From the NCBI GenBank assembly GCA_963854835.1, contig OY978529.1:32732055-32796054 (forward strand): 64,000 bases of DNA, written 5' to 3'. The DNA comes from Megamerina dolium. Taxonomy: Eukaryota > Arthropoda > Insecta > Diptera > Megamerinidae. The position numbers and the translations under genes were made by a program. Of the stretch, positions 48,501 to 60,574 are shown one piece after another (positions within the stretch are counted from its first letter, which is position 1; every line of letters starts with the position of its first letter). The notes beneath the pieces are model-generated. The model was given only the letters and a program-made list of their open reading frames with translations, ran no database searches and was not told the DNA's origin.

Positions 48501-49072
48501 AAGTTGTCAATATTTATTATACCTACTACGTAGCAACGAGTGACTGATCATTTGATCAATTGATTTGTCATCAATTGATTGTTTAAGCTGTCTCACATTC
48601 GCTTTTAGTACTATCTTACGACTTATGATAGTTGTGAAGTGATGACAAATGAATTAATTAATTAGAAACAAATGTGTCTGCATACATATGAATGTATTCG
48701 AATTAGTATGCCGTCAGAGAAAAGTTGTAGATGAAAAAAAAAAAACAAACGACATAAAATATCAGTCTTTTTTTCATCATTTCACATGGTAACAATTTAT
48801 AGTTGAGATTTCAATCTCACTCTCTTGTTCTTTCTATCATAGGTATGATTCGAATGCAAAGTTAAATTAAAGCATTATAATCATTGTAATTAATGTATTT
48901 CCAAAAATATACCTAGCTAGATTAGATTATGTGGATGTACCTCACAAGGGGGACTTCCTAAGTCCGCAACTCGGCCTATTAAGACAACGATGATAATTAG
49001 AATATATGTATAATCTTTCTTTTCTTGCTTGCTTTTCTTAAGAAATGTCAAAAGCTATGTATACTATAACAA

Positions 49073-49109
<37 letters not shown>

Positions 49110-52100
49110 TTAATTATCAGTCAAAAAATACAAGAATATAACACGTTGCCAGCAGATGATCAATACCACACCCGAACACGAATTTGTTGCTAATTGGTAC
49201 TTTTTTTATTTGGTCTTTATGAATGATGAACAAATGAGGAAACAAACAAGAATCATAATGGTATAGCTTGTGGTTTAAAAATAAATTCTCTAACCTCTTA
49301 ATCGAAATGAAAGAAAAATACAAGTGTAAAAGAACAATTAAAATTTATGACTTATAAAGTTCACACTTTTGTTTTGTAGATAAGTGAATATAAATAGAAT
49401 AAACAACGTTTAGAAAAAGAAAGGTTATATGGCATTATGGCTAATAAATACTCATATTTGGGAGAAAAAGAAATGATTAGTTGTCTTAAGCTTATCATTG
49501 TCAATTTATTTTTTCATGATTGATTGTTTTGTTTTGTCTTTAGGGGCCACATACATATGTATTGTACTAAATTTATTTATTTTTTGGTATGCCATGAAGT
49601 TACGCACCGATATGTTTTGACATTTAAAATCCTCAATATTTACCATTTGATTTACGATACTTCAACAAAATCTATACAAATAAATTGAATATTTTTTCTA
49701 TCACAATTTAGAGTTATATTGCATTATATATTGAATAGAATCGATGATAGTACTTTAATGTGCAATGGAAATCCTTAATCATATTACAATATTAAGCATT
49801 GTTTTACAAAATTATGATGACTTTTAATATAACAATTTGCACTCTTCCATGAAACCGTCAAATTGATAGTTTGGCAAAGATAGAGACATAAATAATGATA
49901 ATACTAGAAGTATTATACGCTGCTGAAATAAAATTCCATTAAATATATTAATATTTTTTGCGAAATAAATTGTTAGTAAATAAAATAATGAGGTTTTTAT
50001 GTCAGGTTTTTATGACAGGTGAACATATGTATGTATAATACAAAACATGGAAATGTGTTTCGAAAATTTTGTATATAAGTAATAACCTAGGGATTCATCT
50101 CATTTCAAATATGTACGAGCATATATACCATACAAATATGTTACATATACTTATAAGTGAAATTTCTATACATCCAATTATTGAAAAAATTTTATAATTG
50201 ATAAAAAAGTAGGTACATAGGTACATATGTACTTATTGAAACATGTCTATTGAATCAGTTGTTTAAATATTAAATTCAATTGAAGCAAAAGCAAAAATCC
50301 GGAAATACCCCATGTCTGGAATTTATTTGGATGGATATATCATTTAAACAATAGACGTCATTTGCACATAGTTTAGGTATTATTATGTTGCACAAATAAT
50401 AAATAAAATTTTGTACAATACCAATATAGCTATAGCCATATTTGGAATGAAATGTGAATAACATTTTAATTAATATAAAATTATTTAATAGCTCAATTTA
50501 TATTAAGATTGGTTTTCGATTTTCATACCATTTCACGTTAAAAGCTCTAATAAAATGATGTCACATGAATTCTAGAATTCGCAATCGGCTAATAAATTTT
50601 TTTTTTACAGTATCACTACCTCTCATACCTGGCATACTTCATTTAATACATTTTGTAATAGTACACTAAATATCTCTCCCATGATGACACTCTGTGTTTA
50701 ATACATTTTGTAATACATATTAGAACTTCGGTTAATTTGAGATGATATTTTGTCTTCGTCTCAAAGTATAGTTTATGTTATGTATATTAAAACTCAAACT
50801 GACAAAACATGAAGCGAAAATATAACTAATTAATTTCAAATAAAAAATCCAAATCATTGAACTTTACTTAATACATACAAATGTGTAGACAATACGAGTA
50901 TGATGAAAAATATAGAATTGTGCGCAAACAGCTTAAAACTTAAACTTGTTTTTCTTTACGAATAATACTTTCTTGTATTAAAAAAACACAACCAACAAAA
51001 GGCATCATCATACAACATACTAATGTGTATTATAAAGCTATGAGTAAAGAAAAAACTTGCACGCGCCAACAAGCAAATATATACATATTTGCAATTAATG
51101 AAAGAAGAAGATAAAAGAAAAGAGAAAAAATGTGAAAATAAATTAAACCGGATATCCGTGGTCTGCTATTTAATATCATTTGGAGAGTCTTCATTAATAT
51201 TATCATCATTATTACTCACATTTACCACTCTTACCTCGACCACACGCCACAACAACAAAAGAAGCTACAATTAATATATTCGAAATTCACATTTGACATA
51301 CATACAAATGTAAAGTATAATATATCCACTGTAGTTAACGCATTATATGGACATTCGAAATAAAATTGAGTACAGCAGTGAATGATTGAAATGAAGATTT
51401 ATAAAATGAGGTGGCATTATTATTTAAAGAGAACATAGTGTGAGTCATGGCTAACCGTCTCCACTTTCAATATATTGTTTTTATATGAATTTACGCGCGT
51501 ATATACACGTAGCTATAGTATTATATACATGTTTATGGAAATATTAAGGCGGTAAGATGATCATATTACTGTGGAACATGGTAAGTTAAAACAAAAATTT
51601 AAAAAATTTCACTCAAATAGCAATGCTCTAAAATAGTGTAAAAATTTTAAGCAAATATGTGTCTAATATATTTGTATAGATATCTGTTTGCTATTCACTC
51701 GTTAACATAATCTACATAAGTTAAACAAGTTGATTATAAATATGTTTATAAACAAAAGTCTAGTAAAATTTACTAGAGGCAAATGTTGTGATTATTCAAA
51801 TGAATATTTAGTAAGTAAAGATCGATTTTTGATTTATAAATATTTTTGATATATTTGTACCTACATTCAAACTTTTATCAACTCTTATAAGATAACTCTT
51901 TTAATTTTTCAAGGGTATTTACATTCTGCGTATGTATATTACATAAAAATCCCTAATATTTTAATAATCGATTCGATTAAAAGCTATCCATAAAAACTTA
52001 AACATGTGTTATATATATGCCAATCCCGTAATCCCAGAAACTCCCTTTACTCTATGAAACGATGTTGTAGTAGCACATGCAATAGTTATTTTTTAAATTA

Positions 52101-53059
52101 CATCATGTCGCTCTGCCAATGATTCAACTTACAAGCAATGAGGCTTAATGAGACTTTTTGTTAGCAATATTCATATATAATATGTAAGGGCCTAAATTTC
52201 GGGCATCAAAAAACAATATTTTCATATTTTAGAATTAAATTATTTTATGTAAACAGAAAAATGAGAATAGTGTCAAGCCAGTCTATAAAAATAAGATTTA
52301 TGATATCCTTAAAATTTGATATCTGGAAATACATCCAAATCCAGTTTGTTGTTAAAAGTGTGAAACATTTTTTTTAAGATTAATTACAATTTATAGCAGT
52401 TATGACCACATTCTTTGGCAATTTATAAAGTTAATTTTTGAAAGAAGATAAATGTCATATATAATTTTAAAATGTAATTTTCAAATATCACAATAAATAT
52501 GCAATAATTTGATTTGATTCAATATTCTTTTTAATTAATAGCAATATATTCAATAAAATTGTTGCTATTAACCCGATATTACTTTTTAAAATGCTCGGGA
52601 TCATCAGTAGGCCTGAAGAGCGAGTTCATACGTATGATTTCAAATAAATATACTTGTAGCATGTTGGTACTTTTTATTTTTTCAATATAAAAAATATTTA
52701 ATTTAACATACCTCATTGTTGTTGTTGTTGTTCTTATATGCTTGTTGCTGTTGCTGATTTTGTAAATCGCTTATAACCGCTACATTAAAATTACTTGAAT
52801 TATTAACGTTGTTATTATCGTTGTTAGTAGCATTCGAAGTATTTGCACGGTTAGTTGTACTAGTCGAATCCAATGCTATTAATTTCCATAATTGCTTCAA
52901 ACCAATATGATCAATACATGAAAAGCGTAACTTGTTTTCATTCGACCACGCCATTGCAGTAGTGGCAGTGATTGCTGATGACGTTGACTCGTGTATTGGT
53001 GCTGTTCTTTGTAGTTTTGGTTGTTGTTGCTGCTGTTGTTGCAACAATGTTGAAGTCAT
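39542..53059 (-). CDS. IP3K1: Inositol-trisphosphate 3-kinase, 4 coding exons
   Basis: Exons 53059-52712, 42643-42545, 40568-40450 and 40379-39542 join in phases 0, 0 and 2 to give 467 residues. The enzyme phosphorylates Ins(1,4,5)P3 to Ins(1,3,4,5)P4, damping calcium release. The catalytic domain (about 175-450) begins HGWLQLSGHP and contains the family signature PCVMDIKMGSRTFLE (P-x3-D-x-K-x-G), LYQKMVAVDPNAP, SSSHTKGFRIEALRMRG for inositol phosphate binding, EFFRRHE-like AFFRRHEIVGSS, and the metal-binding WLIDFAKS. The N-terminal exon is low-complexity (Gln and Asn runs, WSNENKLRFSCIDHIGLKQLW). Intron 1 is 10,068 bp. The symbol follows the likely linkage of Drosophila IP3K1 with the ALKBH4 homolog, which I recall but cannot check; IP3K2 is the alternative. 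Confidence 0.88.
42545..42643 (-). CDS. IP3K1: IP3 3-kinase exon 2
   Basis: A 99-bp exon (33 codons, NIKFINGEDFADFL ... LLNYLAL) lies between CTCTTTCAG and GTTG|GTAAGT. It is phase 0 on both sides, so it could be skipped without breaking the frame. The first intron (42644-52711) separates it from exon 1. Confidence 0.8.
44546..44765. repeat. Direct duplication inside IP3 3-kinase intron 1
   Basis: Two diverged copies, 145 bp apart, share AATTT-TGACGTACGAA-TTAC and end TT-GTGAAAATTA (gacgt at 44566 and 44711). A local tandem duplication. Confidence 0.6.
47047..47062. promoter_or_regulatory. Perfect 16-bp palindrome with a CRE core
   Basis: GCATTGACGTCAATGC contains the full cAMP response element TGACGTCA flanked by symmetrical bases, within IP3 3-kinase intron 1. 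It could bind CREB/ATF-type bZIP dimers; untested. Confidence 0.3.
49075..49110. repeat. (ATT)n microsatellite
   Basis: About 36 bp of ATT repeats in IP3 3-kinase intron 1. Confidence 0.95.
52712..53059 (-). CDS. IP3K1: IP3 3-kinase exon 1 (low-complexity N-terminus)
   Basis: 116 codons from ATG 53059 (MTSTLLQQQQQQQPKL) to a donor NNNNNE|GTATGT, phase 0. It contains poly-Gln near the start, a conserved-looking core (MAWSNENKLRFSCIDHIGLK, then QLWKLI) and Asn/Gln runs at the end. Read-through would add only VC before a stop, supporting the splice. The core block probably represents a functional N-terminal segment; homology was not verified. Confidence 0.75.
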
Positions 53060-54479
53060 AATAGTTGTTGTTGTTGAAAATTAACAAGCAATACTTTGTG
53101 TGTTCACAGCTCAAATACAAAGGTATAATCAATGTTATATCTCACGTTTTTTTATTCTTTCTTATTTTTTACAATTTTTTATTCTTGTTTCTCTTCAGCA
53201 GTTTTCTCTTATAAAATCACGTTCACGTTCTTGCTTTATTAAATGCTGATATTTTAAGCATACATATATTTTATGCTAGTAACAAATCTATTTTCACCTC
53301 ACGTTTTTGTGTAGTTACACTTCACTAGTCATTTTTATTGCATTGAAGTAAATATTTGATGTTGAGTTTACTTAAAAAAAATTGCTAATTTTTCTCTATT
53401 TCATTTCTTCTTTATTTTGTTAAGAAGATTTTGTATATTTTCTTTGACGAGCGTGTAGAGTCTTCCAAAAAGACACTCTTTAAGACTTGCTTTCGATTTG
53501 CATGTAGCCGCTTAACTAACTGGTTTCAGCTTATTTCAGGCACTTTTCTTCTTAATGTGTTCGTTGGTCTTCGATTATTAATGTAGTCAGTCGCTGGCGA
53601 TCGGCAGTTAGTGTTGCTTTTGTTTTTTGCAGTTCTACTTATGGGTAAAATATTACCCAATGAAAATCACTGTATTGTGATTTTTTTAAGGGATTCAAAA
53701 TAGTTTTCAATTATGAAATAGAAGCTAAACATGAATTCGAAGAGAATCAAAAAACTGCAAACATTCATTTTGGCTCTAGGTTAACCGTCCAACATTTTTC
53801 CCGAACATAGTTAACACTATTTTCGCACCCTAAGGGGACTCCCCTAAAAATTGAATTTCCCTTCCACCGCTCTCAGGGTGTCCATAGAAAAGAAATTACA
53901 TATAACTCAATCGCATTTATTTTTGCTATCGCATATTTTTTCTAAACATGCTTACCAATTTTACTCCTTAGTAAGGCTTTCTAAAAAATCAAATTAATCT
54001 AACTTCCGATATTACCCAAACAATGGGACTGAAATATCCCTTTGTATTATTGACAAACATTTACAACATTGAACGACAATGATCGCTTCGCCATTATTCG
54101 TTAATTTTATTCGTTTGCGTATGACAATTGCTCCAAAAGTTATTGGCCTGATACTTAAAATGTACTTTTATTGATGTGAGAATCTGTTATTTGATCTTCG
54201 ACGTATTTAATGTAGTAAATTTTGATCACTAATATGGCATTTGTAAAGCATAGAAATTAATCTAACTCTTAATTTTTTCACTTCGGGGTGCTATAATCTA
54301 TTGATATTTTTCTTCTTCTGAATTTGGTTAGTCTCACTCTAATTTATGAAATTTGGTGTCAAAAAAAATAGATAAGGATCCAAATCTTATATGTATTGAA
54401 GGCGAACGATCTTCCCTTGCATCGTATTTTCGCTGGTTGGATCAAAATGAAAATGTTGAAAATTAATTTCTTGATCACA
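53060..54479. other. Upstream region of IP3 3-kinase
   Basis: Presumed 5'UTR and promoter: GTT-repeat-rich immediately upstream, then AT-rich. A relatively GC-rich patch near 53580-53625 could mark the transcription start. No other gene seen. Confidence 0.35.
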
Positions 54480-54765
54480 TCCATTTGAGCTTTTCCTCCA
54501 GTACTGCTGTGTGTTACATTTGTGGTCAGTATTAGAAGGGACCTACTTACATCACTTTTTCTGAGCTTTGTCACAGAACTCTTTCAGAAGCATTTTCATG
54601 GCAAATTGTTACAGCCGGAAGAATTGCCAATTGCTTGCCGACAGGTGGGTAGTATTGGAAAGAAAAATTTTTTCGATATTAAAGTTGTGCTTCAACCGGG
54701 GATTGAACCCAGGACCTACCGATCAGATGGGCAACAAATTAACCAATGAGCTACTGCACCCATAC
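54480..54765 (-). mobile_element. tRNA-derived SINE copy, diverged subfamily (reverse)
   Basis: Reverse match to the 32561-32928 SINE, with a clear tRNA head at about 54695-54765. The B box reads GGTTCAATCCC in reverse and the A box TAGCTCATTGG. It lacks about 30 bp of body (the GCCGGTTCCGAACGGCAG segment) and the UUCG hairpin is decayed, suggesting an older or separate subfamily. Confidence 0.75.
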
Positions 54766-55029
54766 AATCATTCAATTTTCATTTCATTCATTTCAAAATA
54801 CAAAATATACACAAAAATTCTTTACATGGCCGGATACTTTTGAAAGTAAATTAGATTTATTTAGACCTGCATATTTATGAATTCACTAATACAACATATA
54901 ATACATGCGATAAAATGTTTTACTGCATCGTTCTACCACACTTATTATAGCAGTTATAGCATCCCAAGAGCACTTCAGCGTTAACTTACACTTCAACTTT
55001 GAAGCATTCGAAGTCATATGTATGAAATA

Positions 55030-55640
55030 TACCAGGTGTACAAGCTTAAATCCGTTGTTTTTCGGTAAAAAAAAAAACACATTTTTTTCATAGAAACCCA
55101 AAAATTTATTTATTCAAAGTGTTTGCCCTCACTAGCTATACATTTTTCCCATCTCTCGGGCAATTTGTGTATATCATGCCAAAAGAATTCCTCATTTTTC
55201 GAGGCAAACCACTCGTCAAGCCATTTTCCGACGTCTTCATACGAATCGAAGTGCTGTTCGGCGAGCGCGTGATCCATCGACGAAAACAGGTGGTGGTCAG
55301 AAGGGGCCAGGTCTGGTGAAAAAGCGGGATGAGGTAGCACCTCCCAATTGAGTGTGTCCAAGTAGTTTTGACGTGTGCGGTGGGGCGTTATCGTGGCGAA
55401 AAATCAGCTTCTCATGTCTTTGTTCATAACCAGGCCTTTTTTCACCCAAAGCACGGCGCAATTTCACTAGTTGTTGGTGAGCAGCGGTGAGCATTGACAG
55501 TTTCACCAGGTTTCAACAGCTCGTAGTAGAGTACACCCTGCTGATCCCACCAAACGCACAGCATCGTCTTGCGTCCAAAGCGATTTGGTCTTGGAGAAGA
55601 TGTTGCTGGTTAACCGGGATGGACCCACGATTAAATGGTC
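55030..55640 (-). mobile_element. mariner (irritans-like) remnant, 5'-truncated
   Basis: The terminal repeat at about 55030 begins TACCAGGTGTACAAG. The minus strand encodes the C-terminal half of a transposase: TMLCVWWDQQGVLYYELLKP, FRHDNAPPHTS with the second catalytic Asp, HPAFSPDLAPSDHHLF with the third, and KWLDEWFASKNEEFFW to a TAA at 55110. Frameshifts lie near 55300 and 55500. The N-terminal half is missing beyond about 55640. Subfamily assignment rests on motif resemblance. Confidence 0.82.
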
Positions 55641-55919
55641 TTTAAGAAGAGATAAAATGGTATTTTGAAAAATAAATGTTTATTTATTAATTATTTCTGT
55701 TCTTCATTGTTATACAGAATTAATTTCTTCGAATGAAATTCAATATTATGTATATTTGCGCATTTAAAATTCATATTAGCACATTGACCAAATTTCACTT
55801 CTTAATAGATCCTATATATATATTTCACAATGCTCAACCATCGATGACAAGCTCCATAAGTCGAATAACGAACTACCAAACTACTATTGGATGTATGATA
55901 TAGTAACCGGCCGTTATTA

Positions 55920-56740
55920 GTGCTCAAAAATTATTTATTTTTAAGAATTCTGTAAAATCATATCATTCAAAGTATTGTTCATCAGAAACTATGACATTTC
56001 CCCATTTTTCTAGTAATTTATGGATTCCATCCCAAAAGAACTTCGCCGGCTTGGCGGCCAAAAACGAATCGAGCCAATTTTTTATTTCTTATTCCGGTTA
56101 CTGAAGTGAAGCGTATTCCATTAATGGCGTTCTGCATGGACCGGAACAAGTGGTAATCTGAAGGCGCCAGGTCTGGGCTATAAGGCGGATAGGGTGAAAC
56201 TTCCCATCCACTACTAGCACGATAGTTTTTTACCGGAATAGTAATGTGTAGCCGTGCGTTGTCATGGTGAAAAATTACCAACTCGTGTCTAGTCGCATAT
56301 TCCGGCCGTTTCTCAATCATTGCTCTCTTTAACCGCATCTATTGTTGTCGATGCAACTCTCACGTAATGATTCGATCAGGTCTTGGTAGAGTAATGTCTC
56401 CAAAACTTCGTCTTCAAACTTTTTCGGCTATCCAGAGCGTTATTTGTTTTGGATATCAAAATCACCTTTGAAAAGCACAAACCACTCCTTTCACTGTGTA
56501 TTGGATAGAGAATTGTAATTATACAATTCCTCAAGCAAACGGTGACTTTCAGCCGCATTTTTCTTTGCAAAAAGTGACTTAACAAACCTTCCCGCAAATG
56601 CTGTTTCTACCCAATTCTCAAAATCGTGAAAAAAATGATGCCCACAACCAAATTGAAAACTTTTGATTGATTTTTACAGCAAGTGAATAGACATTTAAAA
56701 TAACATTTCGGACAATGATGTACGACATCGCGCTTACGCG
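55920..56740 (-). mobile_element. Second mariner remnant, internally deleted
   Basis: The minus strand encodes, in broken frames, the N-terminal region (KKNAAESHRLLEELY, EWFVLFKGDFDIQN, PKKFEDEVLETLL) and, after a deletion near 56340-56376, the C-terminal catalytic part (FHHDNARLHITIPVKNY, YPPYSPDLAPSDYHLF, MQNAINGIRFTS). The block with the first Asp is lost. It resembles the intronic mariner at 7183-8422 more than its neighbour at 55030. Confidence 0.75.
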
Positions 56741-57289
56741 TGGCGCCATCTAACGTAAAAAAAAGAATTACATAAATGTGAGCAACAACCGAAGCGATGG
56801 TTATATAGTGGAATTTTAAGCACTTCTATAAGATGCCTGTGAAATTAATGCGAACTTATAATAGAGCGCTTTCAAGGGGCATTTTCGTAGGTATTCCATC
56901 AGCATTTTGCTACAATTCACAATAGCGAATTGTTTGTGTATTTATTTTCTGTGTGTGTTATTTAAGGATCCTTTGGGTTTTGACGTTGAAGCTGTACTTG
57001 AAGTTGCCGCTGAAGTATGTATTCTATGTGTTTGCACCATTATTCAGTATGTTTACATAGTGTAAGTAGTACATTCGCATACAAACTTGTTTTCATAACT
57101 TTTTCTATCCTCTTCATTGAAAATAAAAAAAATGAACATTTTTAATTTATATCAATAATGATTTATTATTATGTACACATATGTGCACGTTTGTCCCATT
57201 TCAGAGGAAATTTCATACAAAAATTCTTTCAAATCTAATTAAAATGTTGATCTTGTATATTGTTTATCATTATTATATACATATATTTT
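56741..57289. other. Intergenic, no gene seen
   Basis: AT-rich spacer between the mariner remnant and the second TATACCC element. Confidence 0.35.
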
Positions 57290-58860
57290 TATACCCTGCA
57301 TAATGCAATATGCATGGTATATTCATTTCGGTCAGATGTTTGTGTCCACTTGAAGGAATCTCCGGAGATATAGACATGGATATATATTCGTGATCAGCGT
57401 CGATTAAATTTTCGATTTAACGATGTCCGTCCGTCCGTCCGTCTGTCTGTCACCTGGCTGGTTCGCACGATAACTTGAGTAAATATTGAGCTATTTCGAT
57501 GAAATTTGGCACAAGTAATCTATGATCCAAGAGTACGGAGGGGATTGATATTGGGCATGATCGGTCAATAACCACGCCCACACCAAGCATTCAAAGCGAC
57601 TAACCTCGAAATTTTCAAAATCTTTAACTTGCTATAACTCACACAATATACCACTTGGGACAACAATATTTTGCACATAGAGTTATATTATACTACTATA
57701 TAACCTCGCCAAAAGTGGGTGAGCCACGCCTACTTTCTAGCGTAGCTCCCATACAAAGTGTCTGTACTTCTTTTAAATTGAAACTGCTGTAACTTCTACA
57801 ATCTTCTGTCTAGAATAACCATAATTGACACTTATATTAACACGGCAGTCATAAATAATATGACAGAAAATCAATGTGCCACGCCCACTCCTTTTTGGGT
57901 CTCCCATACAAAGTTGCGGAAATTAAAAAAAATGTTACCGGTTATAACTTGCAAACTATTCAGCGTAAAATAACGAGATTTAAGTTGTGGATTAGTATTG
58001 TACGAGCAACTAGGCTCACAGAAAATGGGCGCACTACGCCCACTGTTTATCGTAGCCCCTATACAAATTTTAAATTGAAACAGCTGTAACTTCGGCAATC
58101 TTCTGTCTAGAATAACCATAATTGACACTTAAATTAATATCGTAGTCGGCAAAAATCTGGCAGAAAATCAGTGTGCCACGCCCTCTCCTTCATGGGTCTC
58201 CCATACAAAGTCGAGTGAATTAAACTAAAATTTTAAGCTCCATAGCTTACAAACCATTTAGCCTAGGACAACGAGACTTAGGGTATGGATTAGTATTGCA
58301 CGAGCAACTAGGCTCACAGAAAATGGGCGCACCACGCCCAGTGTTTATCGTAGCCCCCATACAAATTTTAAATTGAAACAGCTGTAACTTAGGCAATCTT
58401 ATGTCTACAATAACCATAATTGACACTTAAATTAATATCGTAGTCGAAAATAATCTGGCGGAAAATCAGCGTACCACGCCCACTTCTTATTGGGGCTCCC
58501 ATACAAAGTTGAGGAAATTAAACAAAAATGTTAACCACCATAACTTAGAAACTATTCAACGTAGGACACCAAATTTAAGGTGTGGATTAACATTGACAAA
58601 TTAATTGGATTTACTAGAAAGTGGTAAGCCACGCCCACTTTTTATATAGCTCCCATACTACGCCTCGGTATTATCTTAAAATCCTTTTACTTCGTCAAAG
58701 TCAACCATATTTCGGGTGTAAATTAGTAGTATATGCAAACATTGTTTCTCGAAAAGTGGAAATAAAAGAAAAGTTGGATATTCGAGTAAACTTTTTATAT
58801 ACAAATCTACATATGCAGGGTATAGTTTGGTCGGCCCCAGCCGACTGTAAGGAGATTTTT
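57290..58860 (+). mobile_element. TATACCC element copy 2
   Basis: Nearly base-for-base the same as 590-2177 (TATACCCTGCAT start, ATGCAGGGTATA and the AAGGAGATTTTTT end). It has a shorter (TCCG)n tract and scattered substitutions. The high identity implies recent dispersal. Confidence 0.85.
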
Positions 58861-59144
58861 TATCTTTTATTCGAATACAAATACCAAATAAAAAAATTAA
58901 TTATACGAAAATTTGTGGAAAATTTCAATGTGGATATGTAAATAGGTTTTTTTTTTCTTGGAGAATCTACAACATTTCTTACAGTTTGCAAAGATAAAAG
59001 ACCTACTTTCGATTTTTTGAACTTGATACATATTAAACAGTAGAAATAAATAACTGCATTGAGGTGGAGCATATGGTAGGGGTGAGTTAAAACTATGATC
59101 ACATATAGAGCATTTTGAAAATTCTTAAATAAAATATGTGACAC
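58861..59144. other. Spacer, no gene seen
   Basis: AT-rich sequence between the TATACCC element and the following SINE. Confidence 0.3.
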
Positions 59145-59487
59145 TTAAAGCCCCGAAGGGCTCATTGACCGAGCTTCTCTTCAATTACTGTTGTGCGTGT
59201 TAAATTTTGGACAGTAACAGAAGGGACCTACTTATTATAGCCGGTTCCGAACGGCAGTACCCTTGCGACATCACTTTTTCTGAGCTTTGTCACAGAGTTC
59301 TTTTAGAAGCTTTTTCATGGCAAGTTGTTACTGTCGGAAGAATTGCCAATTGCTTGCCTACAGGTGGGTACCATTCGAAAGAAAAATCTTATCGATATTA
59401 AATTTGTTATGCATCAGCCGGGGATTGAACCACTACCTACAGATCAGAAGGCGAACACACTAACCACTGAGCCACGGCGGCACCACA
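59145..59487 (-). mobile_element. tRNA-derived SINE, near-complete (reverse)
   Basis: Reverse copy of the SINE at 32561-32928 with all parts: hairpin GCCCCGAAGGGC at about 59152, the body, and a tRNA head ending TGAGCCACGGC at about 59480 (A box in reverse). A second well-preserved copy showing the element boundaries. Confidence 0.87.
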
Positions 59488-60574
59488 AATTCGATTATAG
59501 TTTTGTCAAAAATAGTGATAATAAAAAGAGCAGCGATTGTTAACGTTGTGATGTCAATGAGAATAATATCAAAAGACATTTTCTCACATTTCTTTACCCT
59601 CTTTGCTTACCTATTTATTTGTCAGGTAATCCAAAAATGAGTCATTATAAACTTTTATCAAAATTATATGGAAAATGAAGTTGTAAATATTTGAATCATC
59701 CTAATGTCATCGCATGATATTACTCTAGTCTCATGCTTGAGTCTCTAGTTTTACGCAATAAGAAAGATCGTAGATCAACATCATCAATATGCTCCATATT
59801 TGCTTCACATAATTTATGCCTCTTGAAGTTTAATGAACGCCTTTATCAGTGTTAATGTATTATACTCATTATGTATTCTTATAATACAATATATTGACAC
59901 CAAATAATACGTATATGATTTCTTGCATTGACATTCTACGATCTTAACACAATTGACGTCATCTGAGAGAAAAAACAAATTGCTGATAAACTTTAAAATA
60001 ACGCATTTATAATTATTCGTTGGTATTTACATTTGTATTATTATCATTCGAATTTTCAAAATTAAATATGTATGTAAGAATCAATAGCATCGCACCATAT
60101 ATCTCATTTATGGTATTGTACGTAAATACGAGTAGCACATATATGCATTTCTAATGGGATGTTAATTTTTTGGGAATTCATGGAATCGCGGAAAATTCAT
60201 TTAAATTTTTAGGAATTTATATATCGAATTCGTATGACATAGACTTTGTGTATGTTTGAATTCATTTCTCTTTTTTTATTTTTTATTTTCTTCTTCTAAT
60301 TATTCACAATGAACTTCCAAGAAAAATGTACTGCTGATACAATACAATGCTACGTAGTATCAAAATTTTGGATAAAGTATTTTTATTTTATTTTAAAAAT
60401 GAATACTTTTTTTTTATTTGTACAAATAATGATGCAAGATTTTTAAAGATTAGCGAAATACAACTGTCTTTTGTATATTAACAGATATTGTTTTGATTCA
60501 ATAGAAATATAAAAGTACTATAAAATTACCCAAATAGTACGATTAAAGAATGTGTCACTCGCTTAGTGAAAGTA
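59488..60574. other. Intergenic, no gene seen
   Basis: AT-rich; nothing recognised. Confidence 0.35.

Larger units (their letters stand above)
42644..52711 (-). other. IP3 3-kinase intron 1 (10 kb)
   Basis: AT-rich, with no nested gene or transposon recognised, unlike the rest of the window. It contains the duplication at 44546-44765, a CRE-like palindrome at 47047-47062, an (ATT)n run at about 49075-49110, and an unusual GC-richer patch at about 48940-48985. Large first introns of this kind often hold regulatory DNA or alternative first exons; none was identified with confidence. Confidence 0.6.
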
